The translations under genes were made by a program, and so were the position numbers. A stretch of 64,000 bases of DNA, from NCBI RefSeq assembly GCF_007672725.1, contig NZ_VDTC01000004.1, forward strand, positions 62,001-126,000, in the 5' to 3' direction. Source of the DNA: Corynebacterium aurimucosum ATCC 700975 (GTDB lineage Bacteria > Actinomycetota > Actinomycetes > Mycobacteriales > Mycobacteriaceae). Shown here one piece after another: positions 8,674-17,761 of this stretch. A model generated the notes under the pieces. The model made no database searches and was not told the DNA's origin. It saw nothing but the letters and a program-made list of their open reading frames with translations. Each line of letters starts with the position of its first letter. The stretch's first letter is position 1.

Positions 8674-9425
8674 ACCTCACCATCTCCGATCTGACCGCCG
8701 GTTATGGTTCGCGCACGGTGGTGGACAGGCTGAGCCTTCCCACCCTGCGCGGCGGGCAGGTCGTGGGGCTGCTGGGGCCGAACGCATCCGGCAAGACCAC
8801 CACCATCAAGACGCTCGCCGGCGTGCACCGCGCGCGGGGTGGCACGGTGGACTTTCGCGTCGACGGCCAGAGCCCGCGCGGACAGCGGCGCCGCCAGCTT
8901 ATCGGCTATGTGCCGCAGGGCCTGCCGCACACCGCGGCGCTGCGCGCGTTTGAGGCGGTGCTGATTGCAGCGCGGCGCGAAGCGTGCGAGGACCCAATCA
9001 CCCGCACCGCCGAGGTCCTGCACTCCATGGGGCTCGACGACATTGCGCAGCGCTACCTCAATGAGCTCTCTGGCGGTCAGCGCCAGCTCGTCGCCGTGGC
9101 GCAGATGTTGGTGGGGACCCCTGGGCTCATGCTTCTCGACGAACCCACGTCCGCCCTCGATCTCAACCGCCAGCTCTTCGTCTTGGGCCGCGTGCGGGCA
9201 AAAGCTCGGGAGGAAGGAAGCCTCGCGTTGGTGGCGATTCATGACATCAACCTGGCGGCCCGGATGTGCGATCAGCTCGTCGTGCTCCATGGCGGCAAGG
9301 CCCGCGCCCATGGCGCGCCGGGGGAGGTGCTCACGGAGGAACTCTTGCGCGAGGTCTACGGTGTGGAAGCGGATGTGCTGGACCACCGCGGGCAACCCAT
9401 CGTGGCGCTGCGGGAGGTTAGTTAG
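8664..9425 (+). CDS. Iron ABC transporter ATP-binding protein (FecE/BtuD-like)
   Basis: ATPase of 253 residues with Walker A GPNASGKTT, signature LSGGQRQ, Walker B LMLLDEPTSALD and switch His in VAIHDINLA. GTG start within the end of the permease gene, with a good ribosome site (ggaggag), indicating coupled translation. The last gene of the iron importer operon; the next gene begins 11 nt downstream and may be read from the same transcript. Confidence 0.92.
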   Translation: MDVDLTISDLTAGYGSRTVVDRLSLPTLRGGQVVGLLGPNASGKTTTIKTLAGVHRARGGTVDFRVDGQSPRGQRRRQLIGYVPQGLPHTAALRAFEAVLIAARREACEDPITRTAEVLHSMGLDDIAQRYLNELSGGQRQLVAVAQMLVGTPGLMLLDEPTSALDLNRQLFVLGRVRAKAREEGSLALVAIHDINLAARMCDQLVVLHGGKARAHGAPGEVLTEELLREVYGVEADVLDHRGQPIVALREVS

Positions 9426-9436
9426 ACTCGGGCCGT

Positions 9437-9940
9437 GTGAGCCGAAATTCGCCCGAAAACCTCCTGTTGTACCTCACCCCAGAGGATGAAAATACCCTCC
9501 GGGACGTCTATGCTGCCCTGGCTGAGCGTGGCTTTCCGGTGCAGCACCAGCGCCCGCACATTACGGTGACGTTCGCGCCGGCGCTCGAGACCGCAGTCGT
9601 CGACGAAGCCCGCAACCTGCTCTCGCCGCTTCTGCCCGCGGCCTTTCGCCGCGTGGGCACGGTGGTCTTTGGGACGAAGAGTAAACAGACCGTGGCGTGG
9701 CTTTTAGAAACCACGGATGAGCTGGAATCCGCCGCGCGCCGCCTCAGTGCCTCGAACCCGGAGGGGAGGGGCCCGCGGTGGACCCCGCACCTGACGATGG
9801 GGCTGCGGCTGCCGCGAGCGATGGTGCCTGAGTACATGCGGGCGCTCGATGAAATCTCGACCTTTGAGCACAAGGAATTCACGGCGGCGCAGGCCGCGTG
9901 GTGGCGCCCCAAGACGCAGCAGCTCGAGGTCTTGGGCTAG
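9437..9940 (+). CDS. 2H phosphoesterase / 2'-5' RNA ligase-like protein
   Basis: A 167-residue protein with the two HxT-type motifs that define the 2H phosphoesterase superfamily: RPHITVTF at about residue 39 and PHLTMGL about 75 residues later. Members act on cyclic phosphates or 2'-5' linkages in RNA or nucleotides; the substrate here is unknown. GTG start 11 nt after the ATPase gene. It probably rides on the importer transcript, without an obvious functional link to iron. Confidence 0.8.
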   Translation: MSRNSPENLLLYLTPEDENTLRDVYAALAERGFPVQHQRPHITVTFAPALETAVVDEARNLLSPLLPAAFRRVGTVVFGTKSKQTVAWLLETTDELESAARRLSASNPEGRGPRWTPHLTMGLRLPRAMVPEYMRALDEISTFEHKEFTAAQAAWWRPKTQQLEVLG

Positions 9941-9948
9941 GATCGGAA

Positions 9949-9977
9949 AAGCCCCTCGCCACGGGGTGAGGGGCTTA
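9949..9977 (-). terminator. Intrinsic terminator of tRNA-Lys (bidirectional)
   Basis: A stem of AAGCCCCTC paired with GAGGGGCTT, with further pairs above it. On the minus strand it is followed by TTTTCC, so it should end the tRNA-Lys transcript; on the plus strand it can also stop the preceding operon. Confidence 0.8.
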
Positions 9978-9982
9978 AACTG

Positions 9983-10055
<73 letters not shown>

Positions 10056-10340
10056 TTGGTGTTTCTGACCGGCTCTGATTTCCTCAGTGCCTGCCGTGCA
10101 ACGAGATGTAACTTTAACACCCTCTTCGTAAAAAGGTAAAATCGCCAGGTAGATGTGTGTTTTTTACGATTAATGCCATGGCTAAATGCTTCTCTCAAAG
10201 AGTCGCGGGTGTGGAAGTCTGACGGGTGGGTAACGAAACGGTTAAGAGCGGTGGCGCTAACTGGTTCGTAGGGTGCGTGTGCGGTTAGGCTATGTGCACT
10301 CTTATTATTGTCTGCGTCTTTCTATGAGCTAGGGGTTTGT
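10056..10340. other. Intergenic region, no gene seen
   Basis: About 285 bases between tRNA-Lys and the L,D-transpeptidase gene. It should hold the promoters of both. The sequence is AT-richer near 10110-10200. No open frame with a ribosome site or stable hairpin was found. Confidence 0.5.
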
Positions 10341-11570
10341 GTGCATTCTCTATTCCCTTCCGCACGTCCCGCAATGCTTCTCTCGAGTATCGTTGCGACC
10401 GCTTCACTCTTAACCGCCTGCACCATTGGTGGTGCCGCGGATTCCGGTCCGGCCACTGACCAATCGGAGGCTGACGTCAAAGCGAGCGCTTCGGCGGAAG
10501 CATCGGCGTCGGCAGCCGCCAAGGCGAAGCAGCTGAAGTTTTCCGTCAAGGATGGTGCGAGCGACGTCGATCCCTCCAGGCCGGTTGAGGTTACGTCCCC
10601 GGCCGGGCTTAAGTCGGTGACAATGACCAACGAAGCCGGCATCGAAGTGGACGATGAGCTGTCATCTGATTCGAAGACGTGGGAGAGCGCCGAAGTGCTG
10701 GGGTATAACCGCACCTACACCATTGACGCCACGGACAAGGACGGCACCCATAAAACCATCACCTTCACCACCCCGCAGGCAGCAGGCGTGTCCGAAGTGG
10801 CCTTGAGCCCGATACCGGATTCTGAGGTGGGGGTTGGCCAGGTCATCGGCGTGCGTTTTGGAAACTACGTCACTGACCGCAAGGCGGCCGAAGAGGCAAT
10901 CACGGTCAAGACTGAGCCTGCCGTTGAAGGTGCCTTCTACTGGGTCAACAATCAGGAAGTGCGGTGGCGCCCGGAAAACTACTGGGAGCCGGGCACGAAA
11001 GTGACCGTCGACGTCGACCTGTACGGCCGCAACCTCGGTGGCGGCATCTACGGCGGTGAGGATGCTTCCACAAACTTCACCATTGGTGACCGCGTCATCG
11101 CGCTGATCGACAACAACACGAAAATGATGTCGGTGTTCAAAAACGGTGAAGTGCTGCGCCGTTTGCCTGTTTCGATGGGCAGGGATGGCCAGTGGGATAC
11201 CCCGAACGGAACCTACGTCATCGGTGACGAGTACCCGTCCCTCGTTATGGACTCCACTACCTTCGGCCTGGCTCTCGACGCCGGCGGCTACAGGACTGAC
11301 GTTCAGTGGGCAACCCAGATGTCCTACTCCGGAATCTATGTCCACGCGGCGCCTTGGGCTGTCGGTGCGATGGGTAGCTACAACCAGTCTCATGGCTGCA
11401 TCAACGTGACTACTGAGGCTGCTCAGTGGTTCCAAAACACGGTCAAGCGCGGCGATATCGTGAGGGTCTCCAACACCGGCGGTGGCGTGCTGAGCGCGCT
11501 CGACGGCCTAGGGGACTGGAACATGGATTGGGCCACCTGGTCTGCGGGCAACGCTACCGCTAATCAGTAG
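10341..11570 (+). CDS. L,D-transpeptidase lipoprotein (YkuD domain, LppS/LdtB-like)
   Basis: A cell-envelope enzyme of about 409 residues that makes 3-3 cross-links in peptidoglycan. It has a lipoprotein signal with lipobox LTAC, an Ala/Ser/Lys-rich linker, two Ig-like domains (about 75-270), and a C-terminal YkuD domain. The catalytic motif is YVHAAPW followed by [12 protein letters not shown], with His and the nucleophilic Cys in place. The GTG at 10341 follows aggggt and gives a signal peptide of normal length. A TTG at 10308 is an in-frame alternative without a ribosome site. Monocistronic. Confidence 0.92.
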   Translation: MHSLFPSARPAMLLSSIVATASLLTACTIGGAADSGPATDQSEADVKASASAEASASAAAKAKQLKFSVKDGASDVDPSRPVEVTSPAGLKSVTMTNEAGIEVDDELSSDSKTWESAEVLGYNRTYTIDATDKDGTHKTITFTTPQAAGVSEVALSPIPDSEVGVGQVIGVRFGNYVTDRKAAEEAITVKTEPAVEGAFYWVNNQEVRWRPENYWEPGTKVTVDVDLYGRNLGGGIYGGEDASTNFTIGDRVIALIDNNTKMMSVFKNGEVLRRLPVSMGRDGQWDTPNGTYVIGDEYPSLVMDSTTFGLALDAGGYRTDVQWATQMSYSGIYVHAAPWAVGAMGSYNQSHGCINVTTEAAQWFQNTVKRGDIVRVSNTGGGVLSALDGLGDWNMDWATWSAGNATANQ

Positions 11571-11583
11571 CGGCCGGGCAGCA

Positions 11584-12129
11584 CTAGCGCGGCAGACCGC
11601 GGCGTCGAGACACTGTCTTGTCAAAGGGAATCCAAAACCGCAGGGCGGCGTCCTGGTTCTTGGAGATGCCAATGCGCGGACCGCGCACCCACTCGGGCTC
11701 CTCGGCACGCGGGCTAAGTTCTACCGGCGTGCCGTTGTCCTCGAGGCGGAAACCTAAGGCCTTGCCCAAATTGCCGGGTCCGCGGGCGAGGTTATGAAAT
11801 TCCGTGTCGCCCCGGCGTTTGTAGGCAAGGTCTACTCCGTCGATGACTTCCCCGCCGCGGAGCAAGCAACCCTGACCGGTTCCTTCGGGCGCGCAGACGA
11901 TGTTGCCGTTCCGGTGGATGCCGTAGGACATGTAGACGTAGAGGCGGCCGGGCGGGCCGAACATGGGGGCGTTGCGCGGGGTGCGGCCGTTGAAGGTGTG
12001 AGAGGCCTCATCGTCTGCGCCGAGGTAAGCCTCGACCTCCGTGATGCGCACCGAAACGCCGTTGTGCGTGAGCACCGTGCCCAGAAGCTGGGGAGCAACG
12101 ACGTCGGCGGTGTCGGTGAAATCGATCAT
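11584..12129 (-). CDS. mpg: 3-methyladenine DNA glycosylase (AAG/MPG family)
   Basis: A 181-residue base-excision repair enzyme that removes alkylated purines. Family motifs are clear: APQLLGTVL, ITEVEAYLGADDEASHTFNGRTPRN with the catalytic Glu, YVYMSYGIHRNGNIVC, and GPGNLGKALG. It ends 13 nt after the transpeptidase gene, on the opposite strand. The next gene upstream on the same strand ends 27 nt before its start, so the two may share a transcript. Confidence 0.93.
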   Translation of the reverse strand: MIDFTDTADVVAPQLLGTVLTHNGVSVRITEVEAYLGADDEASHTFNGRTPRNAPMFGPPGRLYVYMSYGIHRNGNIVCAPEGTGQGCLLRGGEVIDGVDLAYKRRGDTEFHNLARGPGNLGKALGFRLEDNGTPVELSPRAEEPEWVRGPRIGISKNQDAALRFWIPFDKTVSRRRGLPR

Positions 12130-12156
12130 TGCCGCAGTCTAACGTGAAAACAAACG

Positions 12157-13017
12157 TTAGGCCTTAGCTCGTTCTTCCTCGGCCTCAATCTCTGCGTTGA
12201 AATTACGCTTGGAGGATTGCCACTGGTCCTCAGTCATTCCGATACGCCAGTAGCCAGAGATAGAAACGTCTTCCTTGGGAATCCCTGATTCAACGAAAAG
12301 GAAGCGACGAAGCTCTTTGATCATTTCGGCGACTCCGTGGATGAACCATCCGGTTTTCTTCTCCTGGGGGATACCAGCCGCGCGGACCACACGGGATAGC
12401 TCAGTACCGTGGGTAGCGCCATTGCGGACTACCCAGGTGATTTCCACGCCATCGCGGGTGGGCAGTTCAAACGTGCGGTCTTCGGCTTCGATCTCGATAT
12501 ATGCAGTCGCAGTCGCGCCGTCGGGAAGCCGCTTCAAGCCAGCGCTGATGGCCGGTGCTGCAGACTCGTCGCCGGCGAACACAAAGTGCTCATAGTCTTC
12601 GGTTGGTCCCCACGCGCCACCAGGGCCGAGGAAACCGAGCTTCTCTCCAACCTCGGCTCTGCGTGCCCAGGGGCCAGCCAGGCCGGAATCACCGTGGGAC
12701 ACAAAATCGATGTCAAAATCCCCGGTTTCTGAGTTCACGTTGATCAGGGTGTAGGTGCGGAGAATCGGCTGCTTATCGCGCGGTTGCTCTGCGCGAATCT
12801 GCTGAATATCAAAAGGCCAAGAGTAATCGGCGCCCTCTGGCACGAACAACAGCTTGATGTAGTGATCTGTAAACTCCAGCTCTTTGCCTATGAATGCTGG
12901 AGAGTTCATGTGTAACCGAACCAGGTCTGGAGATACTTGGCGGCGGCCAGTTACGGTCGCTTCATGTGCCTTGCGGGGTTTGCGCTTCGGCGCTGCCTCT
13001 TTGCCCTGGTCAGCCAT
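12157..13017 (-). CDS. Siderophore-interacting protein, FAD-dependent ferric reductase (SIP/ViuB)
   Basis: A 286-residue cytoplasmic flavoprotein that reduces iron bound to imported siderophore. Motifs of the SIP family: RTYTLINVN for FAD binding (RxYT), GDSGLAGPWARRAEVGE, FVFAGDESAAPAI, and C-terminal SGYWRIGMTEDQW. The ATG at 13017 has a ribosome site (aaggat) 10 nt away; a GTG at 13026 would sit on top of it. A strong DtxR-like box lies about 75 bp upstream, so iron repression is expected together with the importer at 6.3-9.4 kb. Confidence 0.93.
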   Translation of the reverse strand: MADQGKEAAPKRKPRKAHEATVTGRRQVSPDLVRLHMNSPAFIGKELEFTDHYIKLLFVPEGADYSWPFDIQQIRAEQPRDKQPILRTYTLINVNSETGDFDIDFVSHGDSGLAGPWARRAEVGEKLGFLGPGGAWGPTEDYEHFVFAGDESAAPAISAGLKRLPDGATATAYIEIEAEDRTFELPTRDGVEITWVVRNGATHGTELSRVVRAAGIPQEKKTGWFIHGVAEMIKELRRFLFVESGIPKEDVSISGYWRIGMTEDQWQSSKRNFNAEIEAEEERAKA

Positions 13018-13090
13018 TGTTATCACTATCCTTGCTATCTCTTCATGAGCTTAGATCTTCTGTGAGGACAGAAGCCCACATGCTCTAAGT

Positions 13091-13109
13091 TTAGGTAAGG
13101 CTAACATGC
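13091..13109 (-). promoter_or_regulatory. DtxR-like operator upstream of the SIP gene
   Basis: TTAGGTAAGGCTAACATGC matches 15 of 19 positions of the DtxR consensus, with one full TTAGGT arm and the central AGGCTAAC intact. It lies 74-92 bp upstream of the SIP start, where it can overlap the promoter. Confidence 0.75.
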
Positions 13110-13126
13110 TTAAGGTTGGTGGGCAT

Positions 13127-13167
13127 AAAAAATTACCCCGCGTCCTGCCGGAACAGGGCACGGGGCA
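13127..13167 (-). terminator. Intrinsic terminator of tRNA-His
   Basis: On the minus strand a long GC-rich hairpin (TGCCCCGTGCCCTG with CAGGACGCGGGGTA) is followed by ATTTTTT. Confidence 0.8.
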
Positions 13168-13174
13168 TATTCGG

Positions 13175-13248
13175 GGTGGCTGACGGGGCTCGAACCCGCG
13201 ACACCCAGGATCACAACCTGGTGCTCTACCAGCTGAACTACAGCCACC
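13175..13248 (-). tRNA. tRNA-His (GTG)
   Basis: Cloverleaf with acceptor GTGGCTG/CAGCCAC, the extra 5' G (G-1) paired to C73 as in all tRNA-His, anticodon stem CCAGG/CCTGG and loop TTGTGAT. Anticodon GTG. CCA is not encoded. Confidence 0.97.
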
Positions 13249-13296
13249 ATCGTTGCCTGAAAGCAACGAGATACAGGTTAACTCACCTCGTTGAAT

Positions 13297-13929
13297 TTAC
13301 AAAAACGCCTGGTAGTCATCGGTAGTGGTAGCCTTAAGATCCTCCGCTTCCGCGGTGGAGGGGCCGTCGTCCGTGCGGAAAACGCTGCGGCGGTAGAAGT
13401 CGAGCTCTCGAATGGACTCAATAATGTCTTGCAGGGCTCGGTGTGCCATGCCCTTTTGTGGCTGGTTGTAGTATGCCCGCGGGTGCCAGCGGCGTGCTAG
13501 TTCCTTAATCGTGGAAACGTCAATCATTCGGTAGTGCAGCGCGGCGTCCAGGCGCGGCATGTATTCGCGAATGAAGGTGCGGTCCGTGGCGATGGAATTG
13601 CCTGCAAGGGGAGCAGGGTGGTTGGCGTCGCAGTGCTTCTCGACGAGCTTTAGTACCGCTTCCTCCGCCTCTTCGATAGTGATCGTGGATTCCCGGATTT
13701 CCTTGTCGAGACCGGACTTCGCATGCATCTCGGTGACGAAGTCATCCATCTCCGCCAGTTCTTCCTCTGTAGCGTGCACGACGAGGTCGAGGCCCTCGTC
13801 AAGGATGTTTAATTCGGCGTCCGTGATGACGGCGGCGACTTCCACGATTACGTGGCGCTGCGGTTCAAGTCCGGTCATCTCCAAGTCGATCCAGACGAGG
13901 CGGTCGTTTTTGGCGGGGATATCACTCAT
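13297..13929 (-). CDS. orn: Oligoribonuclease
   Basis: A 3'-5' exoribonuclease of 210 residues of the DEDDh family that degrades 2-5 nt RNA fragments and pGpG-like dinucleotides. Motifs: [12 protein letters not shown] (Exo I), [20 protein letters not shown] (Exo II) and [14 protein letters not shown] (Exo III). I take the ATG at 13929; an ATG 12 nt upstream (13941) is equally in frame and would add four residues. Further upstream the open frame runs on without family similarity. Position near the cmrA-type reductase is conserved with mycobacteria. Confidence 0.95.
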   Translation of the reverse strand: MSDIPAKNDRLVWIDLEMTGLEPQRHVIVEVAAVITDAELNILDEGLDLVVHATEEELAEMDDFVTEMHAKSGLDKEIRESTITIEEAEEAVLKLVEKHCDANHPAPLAGNSIATDRTFIREYMPRLDAALHYRMIDVSTIKELARRWHPRAYYNQPQKGMAHRALQDIIESIRELDFYRRSVFRTDDGPSTAEAEDLKATTTDDYQAFL

Positions 13930-14201
13930 GGCTTCCACCATAGTTTCTCTTCGGTCATGGTTTGGGAGGTGCCCTAGTCGGCTGAGATGGGGGTAAATGG
14001 GGGTGAGGAGGGGTCTCGTTGTGGAAGGTGCCTTTTTATTCGAGGTGTGCTGGGGTTTTCTGGTTGACATTGAGGGGCAGTGTCGAGGGCTTCTTGAACT
14101 TTTTCATGATTTCTCTCACCAAACCCTTGGGAGATGGGACATTATTAGGTCAGCCTTTAAAGTGATGGCACTCACATATATCGAAGGACGGAAACCTACC
14201 G

Positions 14202-15746
14202 ATGTCAGCCTTTCTTGACACTCTCAACTCATTAATTTGGTCACCAGCATTAGTCTTCCTGTGCCTCGGCGCGGGAATTTATTTCACCCTGGCCACCAAG
14301 TTCTTACAGGTGCGCTGCATTCCGGACATGATTAAGCAGCTGAAGGACGGCGAAAGCTCCGATTCGGGTGTCTCGTCCTTCCAATCGCTGATGATTTCCC
14401 TGGCGGGCCGCGTTGGCGTGGGAAACATTTCGGGCGTTGCAACCGCCATCGCTTTCGGCGGCCCAGGTGCCGTGTTCTGGATGTGGGCGGTGGCTTTGCT
14501 CGGTTCCGCAACTTCTTTCGTGGAATGTACCTTGGCGCAGGTTTATAAGGAGAAGGACCAAGACACCGACGAATACCGCGGTGGTCCGGCTTATTACATC
14601 GAGAAGGCCTATAAGCACACCAAGGCCGGTCCTTTCATGGTGGTCTATGGAATCGTCTTCGCTATTGCGATGATCCTTGCCACCAGCTACTTCCTGCCCG
14701 GCATTCAGGCTAACGGCGTGGCTGCGGCCGTACAGAACGCTTGGGGTGTTGAGGTCGGTTGGTCTGCCGTGATTCTGGGCGGAATCCTCGCCATCATCAT
14801 TATTGGTGGCGTGAAGCGCATCGCTAACTTCGCCTCCCTCGTGGTCCCGTTCATGGCCGGCGCCTATATCCTCTTTGCCATCATCATCCTGATCATGAAC
14901 TTCAACCAGATCCCCGAGGTCTTCGGCATGATCTTTAAGTCCGCTTTCGGCGCGGAGCAGGCTTTCTCCGGCCTATTGGGCTCGGCCATCATGTGGGGCG
15001 TGAAGCGCGGTATCTACTCCAACGAGGCAGGCCAAGGTACCGGCCCACAATCTGCCGCAGCTGCGGAGGTATCCCACCCAGCCAAGCAGGGCTTCGTGCA
15101 GGCCTTCGCGGTCTACATTGACACCCTCTTCGTGTGCTCTGCTACCGCATTCATCATCATCTCTACCGACATGTACAAGGTCTTCGAAGGCGAGTCGGAG
15201 GATGGCCCAGTGCGCTACGCCGGTTCGATCCCGGATGGGGTCGAGGTCGGTCCGGGCTTTGTCCAGCACGGTCTGGACACCCTGTTGGCAGGTTTCGGCC
15301 CGAGCTTCGTTGCCATCGCTATTGCCTTCTTCGCCTTCACCACTGTCCTGGCGTACTACTACATGGCGGAGGTCAACCTGACCTATTTCAACCGCTGGAT
15401 CAGCAACAAGACCACTCGCCGCGCGTTGGTGTGGCTCCTGCGCATTCTCCTCGTGGTGTCCGTGGTTGTTGGCGCAACGACGACTCCGGGTGCTGCCTGG
15501 GCGCTGGGCGATATCGGCGTTGGCGCGACCGCGTGGCTCAACATCATCGCCATCCTCTTCCTCCAGGTCCCGGCCCTCAAGTGCCTCAAGGATTACAGCG
15601 CACAGAAGGCAGCTGGCAAGGACCCGCAATTTGACCCAGAAGCGTTGGGCATCAAGAACGCCGAGTTCTGGGTAGAGCGCAAGCTCGCCCGGGAGGAGGC
15701 CGCTCAGAAGGCTATCGCGGAGCAATCGCCGCTCCAAGGCAAGTAA
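14202..15746 (+). CDS. Sodium:alanine/glycine symporter (AGCS family)
   Basis: A 514-residue membrane protein that imports alanine or glycine with sodium. Family signature region GRVGVGNISGVATAIAFGGPGAVFWMW is near residue 70. KRGIYSNEAGQGTGPQSAAAAEVSHPAKQG lies in the middle and about ten hydrophobic segments are visible. The cytoplasmic tail of about 50 residues is charged. ATG with aaggacgg upstream. Monocistronic, closed by a strong terminator. Confidence 0.93.
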   Translation: MSAFLDTLNSLIWSPALVFLCLGAGIYFTLATKFLQVRCIPDMIKQLKDGESSDSGVSSFQSLMISLAGRVGVGNISGVATAIAFGGPGAVFWMWAVALLGSATSFVECTLAQVYKEKDQDTDEYRGGPAYYIEKAYKHTKAGPFMVVYGIVFAIAMILATSYFLPGIQANGVAAAVQNAWGVEVGWSAVILGGILAIIIIGGVKRIANFASLVVPFMAGAYILFAIIILIMNFNQIPEVFGMIFKSAFGAEQAFSGLLGSAIMWGVKRGIYSNEAGQGTGPQSAAAAEVSHPAKQGFVQAFAVYIDTLFVCSATAFIIISTDMYKVFEGESEDGPVRYAGSIPDGVEVGPGFVQHGLDTLLAGFGPSFVAIAIAFFAFTTVLAYYYMAEVNLTYFNRWISNKTTRRALVWLLRILLVVSVVVGATTTPGAAWALGDIGVGATAWLNIIAILFLQVPALKCLKDYSAQKAAGKDPQFDPEALGIKNAEFWVERKLAREEAAQKAIAEQSPLQGK

Positions 15747-15750
15747 AGCA

Positions 15751-15785
15751 ATGCCCGCTCTCCACGGGGGAGAGCGGGCATTTTT
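15751..15785 (+). terminator. Intrinsic terminator of the symporter gene
   Basis: Perfect stem ATGCCCGCTCTCC / GGAGAGCGGGCAT followed by TTTTTA. Confidence 0.92.
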
Positions 15786-15790
15786 ATGTC

Positions 15791-16603
15791 CTAGGCCATC
15801 TTGGAATAGAAGCTGCCGATAAGCGGTGCAGCAATTGGGGTGGGCACAATCTTGCCCAACGCGTTCATTGCTTTTGATAGCGGCCCAGGAACCACGCGGC
15901 GCTGGTTGCGGGCCATGGCCTCCAGGGTCTCTTCGGAGCAGGACTCATAGGTGGTCCACAAGAAATCCGGGACTACCTTGTCCACGATGGATTGCTCTTC
16001 TTCGGGGATGACGGCATCGCGCACCGGGCCGGGGGCAAGCAGCGTGCAGGTTACGCCGGAGCCCTTGAGCTCGTAGTGCAGGGCCTCCGTGAACGCGTTA
16101 ACACCTGCCTTGGTGAACACGTAGGTGGCGTTGTTCGGGATGGAGACGTTGCCCGCGGCCGATCCCACGTTGCAGATAGCGCCGCTGCGTCGCGGCAGCA
16201 TCTGCTCAAGGGCGGCGCGCGTCAGGCGGTGAACGGCCTTTGCATTGAGGTCGAACTGCCGGGTTTCATAATCCCAGTCCTGCTCCATGAACTTGCCAAA
16301 GCTGGCGATGCCCGCCGAGTTGACGATGATGGAGATTTCCTTGCCCGCCATGAACTCGATGACGCGGTTCACGTCTGCGGCCTCGGAGAGGTCCGCTGCC
16401 AGCGCGATGGCGTCCACCTCGTGGCGCGAGCGCAGGTCCGCGGCGATGGATTCAAGGACGTCTTCGCGGCGGGCAACGAGAATGACGTTGTAGCCACGGG
16501 CGGCTAGGTCCTTGGCCATCGCAGCGCCAATGCCCTGGCTAGCGCCGGTCAACAGCGCATACGAGGAGCGGGTAGGGGCGGGCAGCCCGGGGGAGTGAGC
16601 CAT
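15791..16603 (-). CDS. cmrA: SDR oxidoreductase, mycolate reductase (CmrA/Rv2509 type)
   Basis: Short-chain dehydrogenase of 270 residues: NADPH-binding TGASQGIG at about residue 19, NSAG, catalytic Ser in NVGSAAG and YVFTK (YxxxK). The Rv2509/NCgl2385 family reduces the 3-oxo group of newly condensed mycolic acids before they are attached to the cell wall. The assignment rests on similarity of length and motifs and on position: in mycobacteria Rv2509 lies next to orn, as here with one symporter gene between. A generic SDR of other substrate is the alternative. Confidence 0.8.
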   Translation of the reverse strand: MAHSPGLPAPTRSSYALLTGASQGIGAAMAKDLAARGYNVILVARREDVLESIAADLRSRHEVDAIALAADLSEAADVNRVIEFMAGKEISIIVNSAGIASFGKFMEQDWDYETRQFDLNAKAVHRLTRAALEQMLPRRSGAICNVGSAAGNVSIPNNATYVFTKAGVNAFTEALHYELKGSGVTCTLLAPGPVRDAVIPEEEQSIVDKVVPDFLWTTYESCSEETLEAMARNQRRVVPGPLSKAMNALGKIVPTPIAAPLIGSFYSKMA

Positions 16604-16731
16604 GAAACGGCGTCCTTTCTCTCAGGGTGGGAAGTTTCCACCCAGCGTAGAGCAATCAGGGTCTAAATCAGGGTAAACACCGATGAACCCTTCGGCCCAA
16701 CTCTGGATAATGGACAGTGAAAGGAGACATC

Positions 16732-16917
16732 ATGAACAACCAACGTTTGACCCGTTCCACAACTGACACGATGCTCGGAGGCGTGTGCGGCGGCATCGCA
16801 CAGACCTACAACCTCGACCCGACCTTGGTGCGAATCCTCTTCGTTGTTGCCACGCTGCTGGGCTTCTCAGGAATTCTGCTCTACCTCATCCTCTGGGTCG
16901 TCATTCCAGTGGAGTAA
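16732..16917 (+). CDS. PspC-domain small membrane protein
   Basis: A 61-residue protein made almost only of a PspC domain: RSTTDTMLGGVCGGIAQTYN, DPTLVRILFVVATLLG, then a membrane hairpin. PspC proteins sense envelope stress in other bacteria; short stand-alone ones in actinobacteria have no defined role. The ATG at 16732 is preceded by aaaggaga at ideal distance. Confidence 0.88.
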   Translation: MNNQRLTRSTTDTMLGGVCGGIAQTYNLDPTLVRILFVVATLLGFSGILLYLILWVVIPVE

Positions 16918-16939
16918 TCGGTAGTTTAGTTTCTACAAA

Positions 16940-17572
16940 TTACTGCAGCGGGCCCATCGCCATGAAGCGCTTCCACGTTTCCCACTCATCACGCAGACGC
17001 GGCAGGGCGCTGGGTGGGGTTGCGGTGCCGTCGACAAGCGTGGCGTCCTGCATGCGTACGCCGTAGTCGAAGAAGAGAGCCCCGTGCCCGGAAGCGCCAT
17101 AGCGGAGGACCGGCACCAAATTGAGCCCGTCGAATGACAAGGGCGCGTTGGGGCGCACATCAAGCCCCGCGATCGCCGCGAGGGTAGGAGCTAGGTCGAG
17201 CGGGGAGACAAGCTCAGTGCACTCCCCGGACTCTGCAACCCCGGGCCACAGGAGAGACATCGCGGCCTTATCCTCCTGCAGGGAACACACCGCTACGACG
17301 CCATCGAGATCATCCAACACGTGGGGGTCTGGTTGCTCAAGAAGCCGAAAGACCCGTGACGATGCGGGGCGGGTATCCTCCCGAACCTCGAAGCCAGCTG
17401 CCGCAAAAATGTCCGTGATGCGCGTTGTGGCTCCGCGCTGCGGGTACTGCCCGGTGAGCACTCCGCGGCGTGACTCCGCATAGCTTGGTGACGTCCCCCA
17501 GGCATTGCTGAAGCGCATTCCGCGCAGCGCGGATTGTGGAGCGTGGTCAAAAGTCGCGAGGGTGATGTCCAT
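16940..17572 (-). CDS. Degenerate, shortened sulfatase-like protein
   Basis: A 210-residue protein that keeps recognisable pieces of the sulfatase/alkaline phosphatase superfamily. Near the N terminus RFSNAWGTSP is followed by a region ending in SRRGVLTGQYPQR; near the C terminus is SPLDLAPTLAAIAGLDV. Normal sulfatases have 450-550 residues, so about half of the fold is missing. The modified Cys/Ser of the CxPSR motif is replaced by Tyr (YAESR), so sulfatase activity is not expected. No stop or frameshift is seen, so it looks like a stable reduced protein rather than a fresh pseudogene. Role unknown. Confidence 0.7.
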   Translation of the reverse strand: MDITLATFDHAPQSALRGMRFSNAWGTSPSYAESRRGVLTGQYPQRGATTRITDIFAAAGFEVREDTRPASSRVFRLLEQPDPHVLDDLDGVVAVCSLQEDKAAMSLLWPGVAESGECTELVSPLDLAPTLAAIAGLDVRPNAPLSFDGLNLVPVLRYGASGHGALFFDYGVRMQDATLVDGTATPPSALPRLRDEWETWKRFMAMGPLQ

Positions 17573-17598
17573 AAAAGTGTGTCCAAATTGTGCCCAAA

Positions 17599-17638
17599 GG
17601 CCACTTTCCGAGGCTTAATAAAACCCCAAAAAGTGGCC
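17599..17638 (-). terminator. Intrinsic terminator of tRNA-Arg
   Basis: Inverted repeat GGCCACTTT / AAAGTGGCC around a 22-nt loop; on the minus strand it is followed by TTTGG. The loop is long and the T-tract short. Confidence 0.6.
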
Positions 17639-17648
17639 CTGACCTGCG

Positions 17649-17722
17649 TGCCCCCAGCAGGATTCGAACCCGCGACACATGGGGTAGAAACCCACTGCTC
17701 TAATCCACTGAGCTATGGAGGC
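17649..17722 (-). tRNA. tRNA-Arg (TCT)
   Basis: Cloverleaf of 74 nt: acceptor GCCTCCA/TGGGGGC with one G-T pair, anticodon stem GTGGG/CCCAT, loop TTTCTAC, T-loop TTCGAAT. Anticodon TCT reads AGA. Confidence 0.96.
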
Positions 17723-17761
17723 GTACCGCGCCATCATAACGCACTGGGGCGTGTAGTCCGA

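Noticed and set aside
13942..14201. Riboswitch before the alanine/glycine symporter
   Set aside because: I looked for a glycine-type aptamer and found no paired core; only promoter-like AT-rich sequence is visible.
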